Assembly (NCBI RefSeq): GCF_034931045.1
Contig: NZ_JAYGHH010000002.1
Location: 248,001 to 312,000 of the forward strand
Origin: Nodularia sp034931045
GTDB lineage: Bacteria; Cyanobacteriota; Cyanobacteriia; Cyanobacteriales; Nostocaceae
Length of the DNA stretch: 64,000 nt
Reading direction: 5' to 3'
Part shown: in pieces, positions 17,830-26,748 of the stretch
How the letters are laid out: each line of letters opens with the position of its first letter
How positions within the stretch are numbered: the first letter of the stretch is position 1
Made by a program: the position numbers and the translations under genes
The notes under the pieces: model-generated
Database searches by the model: none
What the model was told of the DNA's origin: nothing
Seen by the model: only the letters and a program-made list of their open reading frames with translations

Positions 17830-19368
17830 TCAATAATTTTCATCCTGAATTTTGTTGCCGGCAAATTTCCCAATTTTCACGAACAGTAATAGTATTNNNN
17901 NNNNNNNNNNNNNNNNNNNNNNNNNNNNNNNNNNNNNNNNNNNNNNNNNNNNNNNNNNNNNNNNNNNNNNNNNNNNNNNNNNNNNNNNNNNNNNNNNNNN
18001 NNNNNNNNNNNNNNNNNNNNNNNNNNNNNNNNNNNNNNNNNNNNNNNNNNNNNNNNNNNNNNNNNNNNNNNNNNNNNNNNNNNNNNNNNNNNNNNNNNNN
18101 NNNNNNNNNNNNNNNNNNNNNNNNNNNNNNAAGCGGTCTTGTGCTGTTGATAAACACTGCTCATACCAAGGTTCGGCTAAGGTATACAAACCCTGTCCTT
18201 CATAAAATCTGCCCAAGCTGACAAAAGGCCAAGCTAAATCTTCATCGCTGACGTATTGAATGAGATGATTTACTACTTCAGCTAGATGAGGTATGGCAAG
18301 GGAAACAGCATTAATTTCCTCAAGTGTGGGAGTGTGAGGAATTTGTGTGGCGACTGCTACCATTACCTGAGAAACGGATCGCTTCCATTCCTCTACCTGC
18401 TCTAAACCCGTAAACTTAGATTGGAAAAATTCCCGCAGCAGTGGATGTAGTTGATAAATTTCCTCACCTTTGCGCTGGAGTAAATGTAGATACAGCAGCT
18501 TATCGTCCCGAATTTCCTCTAAATCTTCCTCATCTTTTTCTGGTAAGCACTGTTCTACTAATTTCCAAGGTATGGGTGCAGCTGCAAATAAACTGAGTAA
18601 ACAGCCTAATTGTTGATCATCTTCTGCTAATTCCTGCCAACTCAACTCAAAGGCTGCTTTCACTCCCAATAGTGCTGTCATGTCATCATCTGGCTTCACC
18701 AGTGCAGCTTGTTCTAGTCGCTTTTTCTCCAAACGCTGCATCATTTCCGATAAGGATAAATCCGGTTTCCGCGCCAAATATCGCCCCACCAACTCCAAAC
18801 CCAAGGGTAAATACCCCAGCCATGCACACAACTGATTTGCTACATCTAATTCTCTCTCAATTCGCTCTGGTGTTTCTCCCAGCAAAGACCGTAACAACTC
18901 TAACGCTGCATCTGGTGGTAATACATCTAAAGGTAATTGCTTGATGGATGCACCCAAAAGTTGGCGCGTAGTCATCAACACTCTAAATCTGGAAGATAGC
19001 CCCTTTAGGTAAGTTTTGACTTGCTGGTAATCTGTGACATCATCCACCACTAGCAGCACATCACCTTCACGCCAATTCCGCAAGCAGAATTGCACTTGTG
19101 CGGCTAAATCAAACTCTTCTGGTGGGTTTAAATCAAGCTGAGTTCTGGCAAACTGCACCACTTGAACGCCCACATCCCCAGCTTTGACTTGTAACCAGCA
19201 AATTCCACCTTTGTAGGTTTCGCGCTGCGTCATTGCATATTGCAAGGCGAGTTCTGTTTTACCCAGTCCACCCATTCCCGTAATTGCAGCAATGGCGACT
19301 TGGTTATTTTCCTGCAAAAGTTGGTGGAGTTTTTGCAGTTCTTCATCACGTCCCACAAATTTCACCAC
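17830..19368 (-). CDS. STAND NTPase: NB-ARC ATPase with TPR-like C-terminus, interrupted N-terminally
   Basis: The NB-ARC domain begins FVGRDEELQKLHQLL, has a P-loop (GMGGLGKTELALQYA) and Walker B (VLLVVDDV), then MTTR, the LPLGLELVGRYL motif and a winged-helix region with HPLLREFFQ. A TPR repeat starts near residue 390 (FYEGQGLYTLAEPWYEQCL) and runs into 234 Ns. The end in this frame is at 17830, but the frame after the gap is uncertain (an alternative ends at 17840). The frame continues upstream without a stop from 19368 to 19437 and is then cut by one TGA from the preceding 143-aa ORF. GTG 19368 has no ribosome site. Family members act as signalling switches, some in anti-phage defence. 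Confidence 0.8.
   Translation of the reverse strand: MVKFVGRDEELQKLHQLLQENNQVAIAAITGMGGLGKTELALQYAMTQRETYKGGICWLQVKAGDVGVQVVQFARTQLDLNPPEEFDLAAQVQFCLRNWREGDVLLVVDDVTDYQQVKTYLKGLSSRFRVLMTTRQLLGASIKQLPLDVLPPDAALELLRSLLGETPERIERELDVANQLCAWLGYLPLGLELVGRYLARKPDLSLSEMMQRLEKKRLEQAALVKPDDDMTALLGVKAAFELSWQELAEDDQQLGCLLSLFAAAPIPWKLVEQCLPEKDEEDLEEIRDDKLLYLHLLQRKGEEIYQLHPLLREFFQSKFTGLEQVEEWKRSVSQVMVAVATQIPHTPTLEEINAVSLAIPHLAEVVNHLIQYVSDEDLAWPFVSLGRFYEGQGLYTLAEPWYEQCLSTAQDRXXXXXXXXXXXXXXXXXXXXXXXXXXXXXXXXXXXXXXXXXXXXXXXXXXXXXXXXXXXXXXXXXXXXXXXXXXXXXXXILLLFVKIGKFAGNKIQDENY
17897..18130. other. Assembly gap (234 N)
   Basis: Lies in the TPR region of the STAND gene, where near-identical repeats typically collapse short-read assemblies. 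The number of TPR units is unknown. Confidence 0.95.
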
Positions 19369-19437
19369 CCCACTCAGGGGTAAATTTTGCGGTACTTGAG
19401 GATTTGACTTTACCTGTTCCCCTTCAGGCGAGTACAG

Positions 19438-19869
19438 TCAGAAGTTACCACCAATGAAAGTATTTCCCTGAAAGACGTTTTTAATTGAGTCAGCTAATTT
19501 TGTCGAATTGATTACACCTGCTGGTTGCGAGTTGAGGTCATTTGCTAAAGCCTGAACCTTTGGCGCTACTTGTGGGTCAGCGTTTGCGGCTGCTTCCACT
19601 TCCAGCACTGATTGAGCAATTTCGGTGTCTGTATCAGCTGCTGCTTTCAATTCCAGTACCGCTTGACCATAATCTAACGGTTGCTGTGGGTTTCCCTCTG
19701 GCGTATTCGCTAGTAAAGGGACTTTATTTTTCTTTTGTAGCTGTGCGATTAACTCATTACTTTTTTGGATTGCTGCTTCCCCCAGCTTTTCGCCTGTTTT
19801 TTCTAAGGCTTTAGTTAAAACTATTGTAGCGATCGCTGTTCCTACGGCTGTTAGTGTGATTGGTTCCAT
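19438..19869 (-). CDS. N-terminal part of the STAND protein, or separate 143-aa protein
   Basis: 143 aa: MEPITLTAVGTAIATIVLTKALEKTGEKLGEAAIQKSNEL is a helical N-terminus with a Gly/Ala/Ile stretch that could be a membrane anchor, followed by a Lys/Gln segment and repeated VLELKAAADTD/VLEVEAAANAD helices, ending FQGNTFIGGNF at a TGA (19438-19440). The same frame then continues for 23 sense codons into the NB-ARC domain. The simplest reading is one protein (effector/sensor N-terminus plus NB-ARC plus TPR) split by a nonsense mutation; a genuine two-gene arrangement is the alternative. Confidence 0.7.
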   Translation of the reverse strand: MEPITLTAVGTAIATIVLTKALEKTGEKLGEAAIQKSNELIAQLQKKNKVPLLANTPEGNPQQPLDYGQAVLELKAAADTDTEIAQSVLEVEAAANADPQVAPKVQALANDLNSQPAGVINSTKLADSIKNVFQGNTFIGGNF

Positions 19870-19963
19870 ATCAATAATATTAAGAGATTATACTTTTGGT
19901 ATTCAGTATAACCGCTTCTCAACAGAGAAAAAAAGCATCAATTATCACTCACGCAAAAAATAA

Positions 19964-19996
19964 AGATCCCCGACTTCTTGAAGAAGTCGGGGATCT
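19964..19996. repeat. 33-bp perfect palindrome, copy 2
   Basis: Same arms as 17176-17208 with G instead of C in the centre. Lies between the STAND gene start and the P450 stop, where it may also serve as a bidirectional terminator. Confidence 0.92.
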
Positions 19997-20015
19997 GAGA
20001 CTCCCGGTGTTGGCA

Positions 20016-21395
20016 CTAAACGTTAACAGGTATACTTGCTCTTGTTACCTGAACTGTGGGTATCATCTGCATCCCTGCTGGTGCGGCTAAGGTGAGTCCA
20101 CGGCGCACGGGATACACAGGACGCTGGTTAACTAGAGATAATTGAAATTCTGACAAAATCGTGGCTAAGGCAATTTTCATTTCATACTGAGCAAAAGCCA
20201 AGCCTATACAACGCCGATTTCCACCGCCAAAGGGTAAATATTCATAAGGGGAAAATTGCTTTTCTAAAAAGCGTTCTGGTTTGAATTGCTGTGACTGTGG
20301 GTAAACTTCCTCTCGATGATGGGCTAAATAAATACTGGGAACTATCGCCGTTCCTGCTGGTAATTGATAGCCCATAATTTCTACTGGGGTTTTCACAACT
20401 CGGATAAAACCATTCGCCACAATAGGATAAATTCTCAAGGTTTCTTGGCAAACTGCGGTTAAATATGGCAATTTAGCAATGCTACTCGGTTCAGCATTCA
20501 CACCCAGGGTTTCTAATTCCCGTTGTAATTTCTCTCGTACTTCTGGTAATTTATCTATCCAGTAAAAAGCCCATGTTAATGCAGACGCTGTGGTTTCATG
20601 TCCCGCAACTAACATTGTCATTAATTCATCACGTAACTCCACATCTGACATTCCCTCGCCATCGTCATAACGAGCCGAAATCAATAAACTGAGAATATCT
20701 TGGCGATGTTGTCCAGATTCCGCCCGACGTTCTTGAATCAGACTATAAATTACTTGATCGATTTGCTGCAATAGCCGCACAACTCGCCCCCAAGGACTCC
20801 ACGCACCTAAATCTTTTTGCATAAAACTAAAAAAGAAGGCGCTGGACATTAACGGCGAACCCATGAAGTCTAGCAGGGATGTCAGTAGTCGCCCCAATTC
20901 TCGAAAAACTGGCCCTTCATCCACACCAAATACTACTCGTAAAATCACGCGCAAGGTGATTTCTTGCATTGAGGCGCGGATATTAAAAGGTTTGCCAATT
21001 GTCCATTCATTACTAACTTGCTGTGTAATTTTGCGGATAGTTTCACCGTAAGTCCGCATCCTTTCCCCATGAAACGGCGGTGTTAATAATTTCCGTTGCT
21101 GCTGGTGGCGATCGCCATCTAATATAATTACAGAATTATCGCCCAGCAAAAATCCTAAACCCCCGCCTCCTCCACCAGATCGAAAACAATTAACATTACT
21201 ACTAAAAATCTGTTCTAGTGCTTGAGGATGGCTAAAATACACAATATGCTTATCCCCACGATTCCAGATGGTGAAGTTGTCACCATAAACTTTGGCAAAA
21301 TCTTCTACATATTTCACCGGCTGAGTGATAAATTTAACCATCCGCAGATAGCGTGGTAATTTTGGCCCATCAGGTAAGTTGTAAGTTACTGTCAT
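20016..21395 (-). CDS. Cytochrome P450 (CYP110-like)
   Basis: 459 aa. P450 landmarks are all present: I-helix AGHETTASALTWAFYWI, ETLRIYP (ExxR), FKPERF, and the heme loop FGGGNRRCIG with the axial ligand Cys396. No N-terminal membrane anchor is obvious, so it is probably soluble or peripheral. The overall sequence is like the CYP110 family common in Nostocales, whose substrates are thought to be fatty acids or terpenoids; the substrate cannot be told from sequence. A poly-Gly stretch (SGGGGGGLGF) lies after residue 70. Monocistronic, ATG at 21395. Confidence 0.92.
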   Translation of the reverse strand: MTVTYNLPDGPKLPRYLRMVKFITQPVKYVEDFAKVYGDNFTIWNRGDKHIVYFSHPQALEQIFSSNVNCFRSGGGGGGLGFLLGDNSVIILDGDRHQQQRKLLTPPFHGERMRTYGETIRKITQQVSNEWTIGKPFNIRASMQEITLRVILRVVFGVDEGPVFRELGRLLTSLLDFMGSPLMSSAFFFSFMQKDLGAWSPWGRVVRLLQQIDQVIYSLIQERRAESGQHRQDILSLLISARYDDGEGMSDVELRDELMTMLVAGHETTASALTWAFYWIDKLPEVREKLQRELETLGVNAEPSSIAKLPYLTAVCQETLRIYPIVANGFIRVVKTPVEIMGYQLPAGTAIVPSIYLAHHREEVYPQSQQFKPERFLEKQFSPYEYLPFGGGNRRCIGLAFAQYEMKIALATILSEFQLSLVNQRPVYPVRRGLTLAAPAGMQMIPTVQVTRASIPVNV

Positions 21396-21504
21396 AGGAG
21401 TTTGTTTGAAGTGACGGCTGCTGATTTTAATTTTTACGAATTTTGCTGTGATTGGAGGCTACACAAAGCGGTATATTTAACTAAGGCAGCCTCGGAAGTA
21501 AGCA

Positions 21505-21666
21505 TTGCCAAACATCATCATTACCCTCAACGCTAAGGGAGGAGTCGGTAAAACGACTATGGCAGTTAATTTAGCTGCACAATTCGGGCAAAAGAACAAG
21601 TTTAATCTCATTGATGCAGATATTCAAGCTTCTGTCAGTTCATGGACGAGGCAGAATTATAACTGA
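21505..21666 (+). pseudogene. ParA/MinD-family ATPase remnant
   Basis: A 53-codon frame from TTG 21505 (MPNIIITLNAKGGVGKTTMA) has the deviant Walker A KGGVGKTT and a second motif LIDADIQASVSSWTRQNYN, then stops at 21664. Normal ParA proteins have about 200 residues or more; the rest is missing. About 90 bp downstream, VAEELQRDWRK in another frame just before the next gene looks like a ParA C-terminus. I read this as a deleted ParA gene upstream of its coiled-coil partner. Confidence 0.7.
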
Positions 21667-21765
21667 AGGGTGTCGTCATTATTCAATGGCGAGGAAAAAT
21701 GCACCGCAGGTGGAGTTAGTCTAATGCTGCGTGGCTGAGGAATTACAGCGTGATTGGAGAAAATA

Positions 21766-22344
21766 ATGGTTAATAAACATCTATCCGACTTACTAGAAGA
21801 AGAAACACAAAAATTGATTCCACTGGAAAATCAATCTGTGATTGAAGTTAAAGCCGAGAAAGTTACCGAAGAAAATGCTTTAACAACAGATAAATTACCG
21901 ACTCTGACACATAAACAGACTCCTCTCAAGGAAGCTATGTCTACTAATAATAATTTAGAAACCACTATCCAAGAATTAAAACAAAGTCTGGAAGAATCTC
22001 AAGATCAAGGAACAAGCCTTCAAAAGCAAATTGTTGATTTACAATCAGTGTTATATGAAAAGCAAGTATTAATAGAACGGCTGACCAAGGAACTGCACGA
22101 AGCTAAACAAGATGCGTTACACCTTGCAGAATCTAATTCTAAACTTATAGAAGAAAGTAAAGCACCAGCCACAGTTAAAAATAATCAGCCTGCAATCCCA
22201 GAGAAAGTCAGCCAGTCTGCTATCCAAGTCAAAGAAAAATATAACCCAGTTGGTTATAAAAAGTCACATCAAGTCCCTGAATATCTGCTAGAACGTCAGA
22301 AAGAAGATGATAATTTTGCCGATAATACTTGGTTGTACGATTAA
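21766..22344 (+). CDS. Coiled-coil protein, probable partner of the lost ParA
   Basis: 192 aa from the ATG at 21766 with GGAG 6 nt upstream (TTG at 21754 is part of that site). Residues about 60-130 are a Glu/Lys/Gln-rich coiled coil (LETTIQELKQSLEESQDQGTSL...). A disordered Pro/Gln segment follows, and a conserved-looking end (YNPVGYKKSHQVPEYLLERQ) with a short acidic tail (NTWLYD). Position right after a ParA remnant suggests a ParA-cargo adaptor. Its closeness to ccmK3K4 makes a carboxysome or plasmid-type positioning role conceivable but unproven. Confidence 0.7.
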   Translation: MVNKHLSDLLEEETQKLIPLENQSVIEVKAEKVTEENALTTDKLPTLTHKQTPLKEAMSTNNNLETTIQELKQSLEESQDQGTSLQKQIVDLQSVLYEKQVLIERLTKELHEAKQDALHLAESNSKLIEESKAPATVKNNQPAIPEKVSQSAIQVKEKYNPVGYKKSHQVPEYLLERQKEDDNFADNTWLYD

Positions 22345-22412
22345 TTCGTAATTCGTAATTCGTAATTCGTAATTCTCCCTTTGGGAGAGCTACGCTAACG
22401 TAATTCGTAATT
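22342..22412 (+). repeat. Heptamer array (TAATTCG) with inserted GGGAG palindromic element
   Basis: Four TAATTCG units, then CTCCCTTTGGGAGAGCTACGC, then two more heptamer-like units up to the stop of the hydrolase gene. An STRR between convergent genes. Confidence 0.8.
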
Positions 22413-23298
22413 AGTTGCAAAATTCTAAAATGTGTTGGGTGGTGATTTTTGGCTGTTCTAAGTGTGGGACATGGCCGGAGTCTTGAATCCAGATGAGTTG
22501 ACTATGGGGAATTGCTTGTTGAAACTTTTTGGCATCGACTGTACCTAAAATTTTATCGGTATCTCCCCATAAAATTAGTGTGGGTTGGACAATTTCTGCA
22601 AGCTGCTTTGCTTTAAAAGCACTATAACCACCGCTTTTGGTGAAGGCTATTAATGCTTGTGTCCAATTGGGCATTTCTAAGTGTAATGCACCACATAATT
22701 GAGCATCAATTGACGCGAGAAGTTGATTTTTGTACGCAGTCCGGGAAATGCGATCGCGTATCTTCGGATTACGTAAAAAGTTAGCTGCGAAAGCATCCAA
22801 GGGGGGAAACATCAATTTACTTAACGGTGAACCCCCTTTTAAACCAGCGCTATCGATTAACACCAGTTTTTTGACTGCTTCTGGGTAAGTCAAGGTGAAG
22901 TCAATGGCCGCAGCACCTCCCATCGATGCACCCACTAAAATCACTGGTTGGTTAATTAGGGTTTTCCAAAAATGATACAGATGAATTTTGATGGCTATGG
23001 GGCTAAATGGAATACCCTCTATTCTGTCTGTAAACCCAAAACCTAACAAATCTACTGCCCAGGTTTCATTATGTCCTGCCAGCAGTGGCAACAAACGACG
23101 AAATTCTAACACGGAACTGTCGAAGCCGTGAATTAATAAAATCGGCGTACCACCACTACCTTGTTGAACGCAGGTAGTAGTAATTGGTTGGTTAATTAAA
23201 GGAGTTGCGATCGCTTGACTTTGAATACTTTTGGCCAAGGCGATGGAGGTGGGTTCTGTCAGTTGCCCAACTGAAGGAGGTAAAAAACTAGGAAACAT
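22411..23298 (-). CDS. Alpha/beta hydrolase
   Basis: 295 aa from the ATG at 23298 (MFPSFLPPSVGQL); a GTG at 23382 in frame would overlap the ccmK3 leader. It has the fold's landmarks: oxyanion HGFDSSVLEFRRLLPLL, WAVDLLGFGFTDR, nucleophile elbow GASMGGAAAIDF (Ser), LILWGDTDKILG (Asp) and IQDSGHVPHLEQP (His). Likely an esterase, lipase or C-C hydrolase; the substrate is not evident. Divergent from ccmK3. Confidence 0.87.
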   Translation of the reverse strand: MFPSFLPPSVGQLTEPTSIALAKSIQSQAIATPLINQPITTTCVQQGSGGTPILLIHGFDSSVLEFRRLLPLLAGHNETWAVDLLGFGFTDRIEGIPFSPIAIKIHLYHFWKTLINQPVILVGASMGGAAAIDFTLTYPEAVKKLVLIDSAGLKGGSPLSKLMFPPLDAFAANFLRNPKIRDRISRTAYKNQLLASIDAQLCGALHLEMPNWTQALIAFTKSGGYSAFKAKQLAEIVQPTLILWGDTDKILGTVDAKKFQQAIPHSQLIWIQDSGHVPHLEQPKITTQHILEFCN

Positions 23299-23411
23299 AA
23301 TTTCTAAGTTTACAGCAGAAGCTAAGAGAAAATTTTCCCAAATGTCAAAATTGGTACGAAAGCCTCGTACAATTGATATCACTTCATTTTTTCAACTCAG
23401 GAGCTAATGCC

Positions 23412-23720
23412 ATGCCAATGGCGGTTGGCGTAATTGAAACCTTGGGCTTTCCTGCTGTACTCGCAGCAGCAGACGCAATGGTTAAATCTGCCGCAGTCAC
23501 AATTGTTTATTATGGTCAAGCTGAAAGCGCTCGAATGTTAGTTGCTGTTCGGGGACGCGTTTCGGAAGTTAACAGGGCAGTAGAAGCAGGAATATTCGCC
23601 GGAGAACAAACTTTTGGTGGTCAAGTAATTACCCACTACATTGTTCCTAACCCGCCCGAAAACGTAGAGACCATTTTACCAATCCACTTCACCGAAGTAT
23701 CTGAACCGTTCCGTATGTAA
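23412..23720 (+). CDS. ccmK3: Carboxysome shell protein CcmK3
   Basis: 102 aa from the ATG at 23412 (MPMAVGVIETLGFPAVLAAADAM), preceded by CAGGAGCTAATGCC; the in-frame start at 23373 is rejected. A BMC domain whose pore region (YYGQAESARM, residues 33-42) differs from the KIGS of CcmK1/K2. CcmK3 is known not to form hexamers alone and to mix with CcmK4. 212 bp upstream of ccmK4 and about 15 kb from the main ccm locus, as in other beta-cyanobacteria. Confidence 0.9.
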   Translation: MPMAVGVIETLGFPAVLAAADAMVKSAAVTIVYYGQAESARMLVAVRGRVSEVNRAVEAGIFAGEQTFGGQVITHYIVPNPPENVETILPIHFTEVSEPFRM

Positions 23721-23932
23721 TAGGCAAATTCGTGATCTAATATCTTGTGTCATTTTCCATAAGCATAGGGTGAATAGTACCCACTCTCTAAAAATTGTCA
23801 TCAAATCAGTGATACAAGACGTAAGCGCCTAAAAAACGCGATGACAAACCCGCAAATCATTAAACTTCCGCAAGTTACTGCGGATATTACATTTGTTGCC
23901 CTACATACATTTATTCATACAGGAGATTACTA

Positions 23933-24283
23933 ATGTCATTACAGGCCGTTGGCGCACTTGAAACGAAGGGTTTTCCTGCTGTACTAGCAGCAGCTGATGC
24001 GATGGTTAAAGCTGGTCGCGTCACCCTTGTTGGGTATATCAGAGTGGGTAGCGCTCGTTTTACCATCAATATTCGCGGAGACGTTTCTGAGGTCAAAACA
24101 GCTATGGCAGCTGGTGTGGAAGCCGCAGAAAATGTTCATGGCGGTACTCTCGAATCCTGGGTAATTATTCCCCGTCCCCATGAAAACGTGGAAGCGGTTC
24201 TGCCCATCGGCTATACAGATGCAGTCCAACAGTATCGGGATTCTGTTGAAAACCCAATTATACGCTCTTCTAACCGCTTATAA
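23933..24283 (+). CDS. ccmK4: Carboxysome shell protein CcmK4
   Basis: 116 aa. BMC domain with pore segment YIRVGSAR (Arg37) instead of K36, and a C-terminal extension (DSVENPIIRSSNRL). Start ATG 23933 with CAGGAGATTACTA. CcmK4 is a minor shell hexamer, alone or with CcmK3, thought to tune facet permeability under changing conditions. Confidence 0.92.
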   Translation: MSLQAVGALETKGFPAVLAAADAMVKAGRVTLVGYIRVGSARFTINIRGDVSEVKTAMAAGVEAAENVHGGTLESWVIIPRPHENVEAVLPIGYTDAVQQYRDSVENPIIRSSNRL

Positions 24284-25114
24284 ACTGAAATTTCTCAGTT
24301 ATGAGTCAAAAGTTAAAAGTCGAAATACTCATAAATTATTCGCAATTAACCTTTGACAACTTGAGATTTGAGGTTTTTGGTTCATGTCTCAACGCCACTG
24401 ATTCAATTTGGGTAAACCTCGATACCGCAGTGGCTCCCCCTTGTGGGTGAAACAAATCCCCATGAATTTGCTATTGACTTTTTTGGAAAAAAATATGATA
24501 ACTCGATATTAGGCGATAGTGAGGCGATCGCGTTAGTCATTCGGGACAATTAAACCAAAGTATGTTTAGTTTTGTAACAATAGTGAAATTGATTTATTAA
24601 TGCCAATTTACTGATTGTATTTTCAGCGTTAGAATTGCTTATGCTTAACCGGCCAGAGGCTCTATAAATAAGCGGTAATAGTTGCAACACCCCCTCATTA
24701 TCTCCCTTGTTAGTTATAGCAAAGTGCTGTGAGCTGTAGCGAGGCATTGAGTATAAAGCCAGTAGGGAAGGGTGGATTAAAATTATTACTTGGTAATTGA
24801 GCATATCTGTCATAGCTTGCGTGGCGTAGCCATACCCGCCCCTACATCAAAAACCTCAAGCTATCAAAACTGTTCTCATTCTGATGAAAACCCTACAGTA
24901 ATCTATTAAATATTCCCTAAAAAATAAAACCTGATGGCAGTGGCAACCAATTTTAGATACATATAGGTAAAACAAAAAGTACAATTAAGAAAAATTACCT
25001 AAATTTTGCATAAAGTTAATCAATCCAGACGTAATAAGTATAAAACATCTGAAATGTCTTTTCTATAAAGACATAATCATAGGCAACTACCAGATGATAA
25101 GTTAAGTATGACAA
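24284..25114. other. Long intergenic region before hetZ, no gene seen
   Basis: 831 bp. It should hold the developmentally controlled hetZ promoter. An ORF on the minus strand (24550-24813) lacks coding character. I looked for a perfect GGGTCTAACCCC-like HetR site and did not find one; C-rich strings near 24436 and 24690 are only weak candidates. One HIP1 octamer near 24523. Confidence 0.5.
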
Positions 25115-26302
25115 ATGGGGGTTGTGATGCCAACTTTAATACAGGGTTTCGAGGAGCGCAATCTCGCTATGACGAAGGAGGCAGAAAAACTAGCTCATTA
25201 TTGGGGCAACCGCCTAGCTGCGGAGTGTCCAGAACAAAGCATAGCCAACAGAGAAAGTATTATTCTTTGGCTTTTAGGAAGTGACTTAAAACGCTTTGAT
25301 GATCTCAAGCCTCAAGAGCTTAACATTGCTAAACAAGCAATGGAATATCGCTGGAAAATTTTACGTCAACGCTACTTGGGGGTCGGGCGAGAACGTGCCT
25401 ATCGCCATCTAATTACTCGCCTAGCAGGTTTAGTCACATTACGCAATAAAATTCAGACTTGGGTGTCTCTAAGTCGCGATCGCCAGCGTAGTGTCATGGA
25501 TGTATTACAAGAAGTGCTGCAAGAGTTACTGCAAAATGACAAGTATATGCAGCAGCAAATGGTTGGCATCGCAGAATTTACCACTGATACACGACTGCGG
25601 GATACTCTATTATTTGCCAGCATAGAAGAATATGCGATGCGGCCAGTCCGCAATCAACCCTTGCTCGTCTATAGATTTGTTAACTACCTGCGGCGCATTC
25701 AGCGTGGTGGCTTAACCCAAGTACCAAACAGTGAATTGGTCAAGGTTGTTTCCGAAGAAATCCTCTCAGATGACAGTGATAATCGCGTTAACTTGGCTGA
25801 TACGCAAGCGATCGCGGAATATCATGAAACACAACAACTAGAAGAGCAACAGGCACTGCGGCAGTTAGTACAAGAAGAATTTGCCGATTATTTACAAAAA
25901 ACCCTGGGACAAGAGGCCGTAGAGTGGTTGCGATTGTATCTGCAAGGCAAGTCCCAAGATGAAATCGCCAAAAAACTCAAGAAGCCAATCAAAGAAATTT
26001 ATCGAATGCGAGAAAAAATTAGTTACCATGCAGTGCGCGTTTTTGCCCTCAAAGATAAACCTGAACTCGTGGATAACTGGTTGGCAACTTCCCTGCAAGA
26101 AAATAATTTGGGACTAACTCCAAACCAATGGCAGCAACTATATGCAAACTTAACTCCTTTGAGGCGAGAGATTCTAGATGCCCGTAAAGCAGGTCAATCT
26201 ATAGAAGTCATAGCTCAATCCTTAAAACTCAAAACTCATCAAGTGATGGGGGAATGGTCAAAAATCTATCTAGAAGCCCAATCTTTAAGGGCTGAAGAAT
26301 GA
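25115..26302 (+). CDS. hetZ: Heterocyst differentiation protein HetZ
   Basis: 395 aa from ATG 25115, or 391 from ATG 25127. An all-helical protein with a C-terminal DNA-binding part resembling sigma-factor helices: QEAVEWLRLYLQGKSQDEIAKKLKKPIKEIYRMREKISYHAV, then LTPLRREILDARKAGQSIEVIAQSLKLKTHQVMGEW. Length and neighbours (patU5, patU3) match HetZ of Anabaena 7120, an early regulator acting with HetR on hetP and patterning. Its presence implies a heterocyst-forming organism, although HetZ also occurs in some non-heterocystous filaments. Confidence 0.87.
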   Translation: MGVVMPTLIQGFEERNLAMTKEAEKLAHYWGNRLAAECPEQSIANRESIILWLLGSDLKRFDDLKPQELNIAKQAMEYRWKILRQRYLGVGRERAYRHLITRLAGLVTLRNKIQTWVSLSRDRQRSVMDVLQEVLQELLQNDKYMQQQMVGIAEFTTDTRLRDTLLFASIEEYAMRPVRNQPLLVYRFVNYLRRIQRGGLTQVPNSELVKVVSEEILSDDSDNRVNLADTQAIAEYHETQQLEEQQALRQLVQEEFADYLQKTLGQEAVEWLRLYLQGKSQDEIAKKLKKPIKEIYRMREKISYHAVRVFALKDKPELVDNWLATSLQENNLGLTPNQWQQLYANLTPLRREILDARKAGQSIEVIAQSLKLKTHQVMGEWSKIYLEAQSLRAEE

Positions 26303-26383
26303 TATAATCTCCTATCATGCATATTTAAGCATCAACAAGTTCACTAATCAACATCGTCTAACTAGCGAATTGAGAAAAATTAA

Positions 26384-26581
26384 TTGCAGCAAAGAAGTTT
26401 CGGTAAAAAAACCGTAATGCTAACAGTTAAACACTCGCTCATTAAGTGCAAGTGTTTCTTTTTTGGTGAACCACTCAGACTTGCCTACAGAATCGAGTCT
26501 GAGTTTCCCAATTCATCGGGAATAGCCTCAAAACCTTGGGAGTTTTTGTGGTCTGACCAAGCCCCGTTAGAGGGGATGTAA
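26384..26581 (+). CDS. Small protein between hetZ and patU3, candidate PatU5
   Basis: 65 aa from TTG 26384, or 54 aa from ATG 26417 (MLTVKHSLIKCKCFFFGEPLRLAYRIE). In Anabaena the order is hetZ-patU5-patU3, with patU split into a short and a long gene, and this ORF sits exactly in the patU5 place. I do not recognise the sequence strongly; the assignment rests mainly on synteny. No strong ribosome site precedes either start. The end WEFLWSDQAPLEGM looks like ordinary protein. Confidence 0.5.
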   Translation: MQQRSFGKKTVMLTVKHSLIKCKCFFFGEPLRLAYRIESEFPNSSGIASKPWEFLWSDQAPLEGM

Positions 26582-26748
26582 GCAAAAACACAGACTCAAC
26601 ACCTGTTCTTGACACACCAGCTAACCTTATTTACACAAACATACTTAGTCATTAATTTAATTTTTAACAAGATAATCGAGTTACTTTATGACTTCTAACT
26701 AACTTTATAGCAAAATAAAATATAAGAAAATACTGAGCCATCAAATTT

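Noticed and set aside
17805..18221. Plus- and minus-strand ORFs made mostly of unknown residues
   Set aside because: They exist only because the 234-N gap contains no stop codons.
24430..24710. C-rich strings as HetR binding sites for hetZ
   Set aside because: They do not form the symmetrical palindrome expected of a HetR site; the evidence is too weak to annotate.
24550..24813. 87-aa minus-strand ORF before hetZ
   Set aside because: No ribosome site, amino-acid make-up unlike a folded protein, and it lies in the hetZ promoter region.
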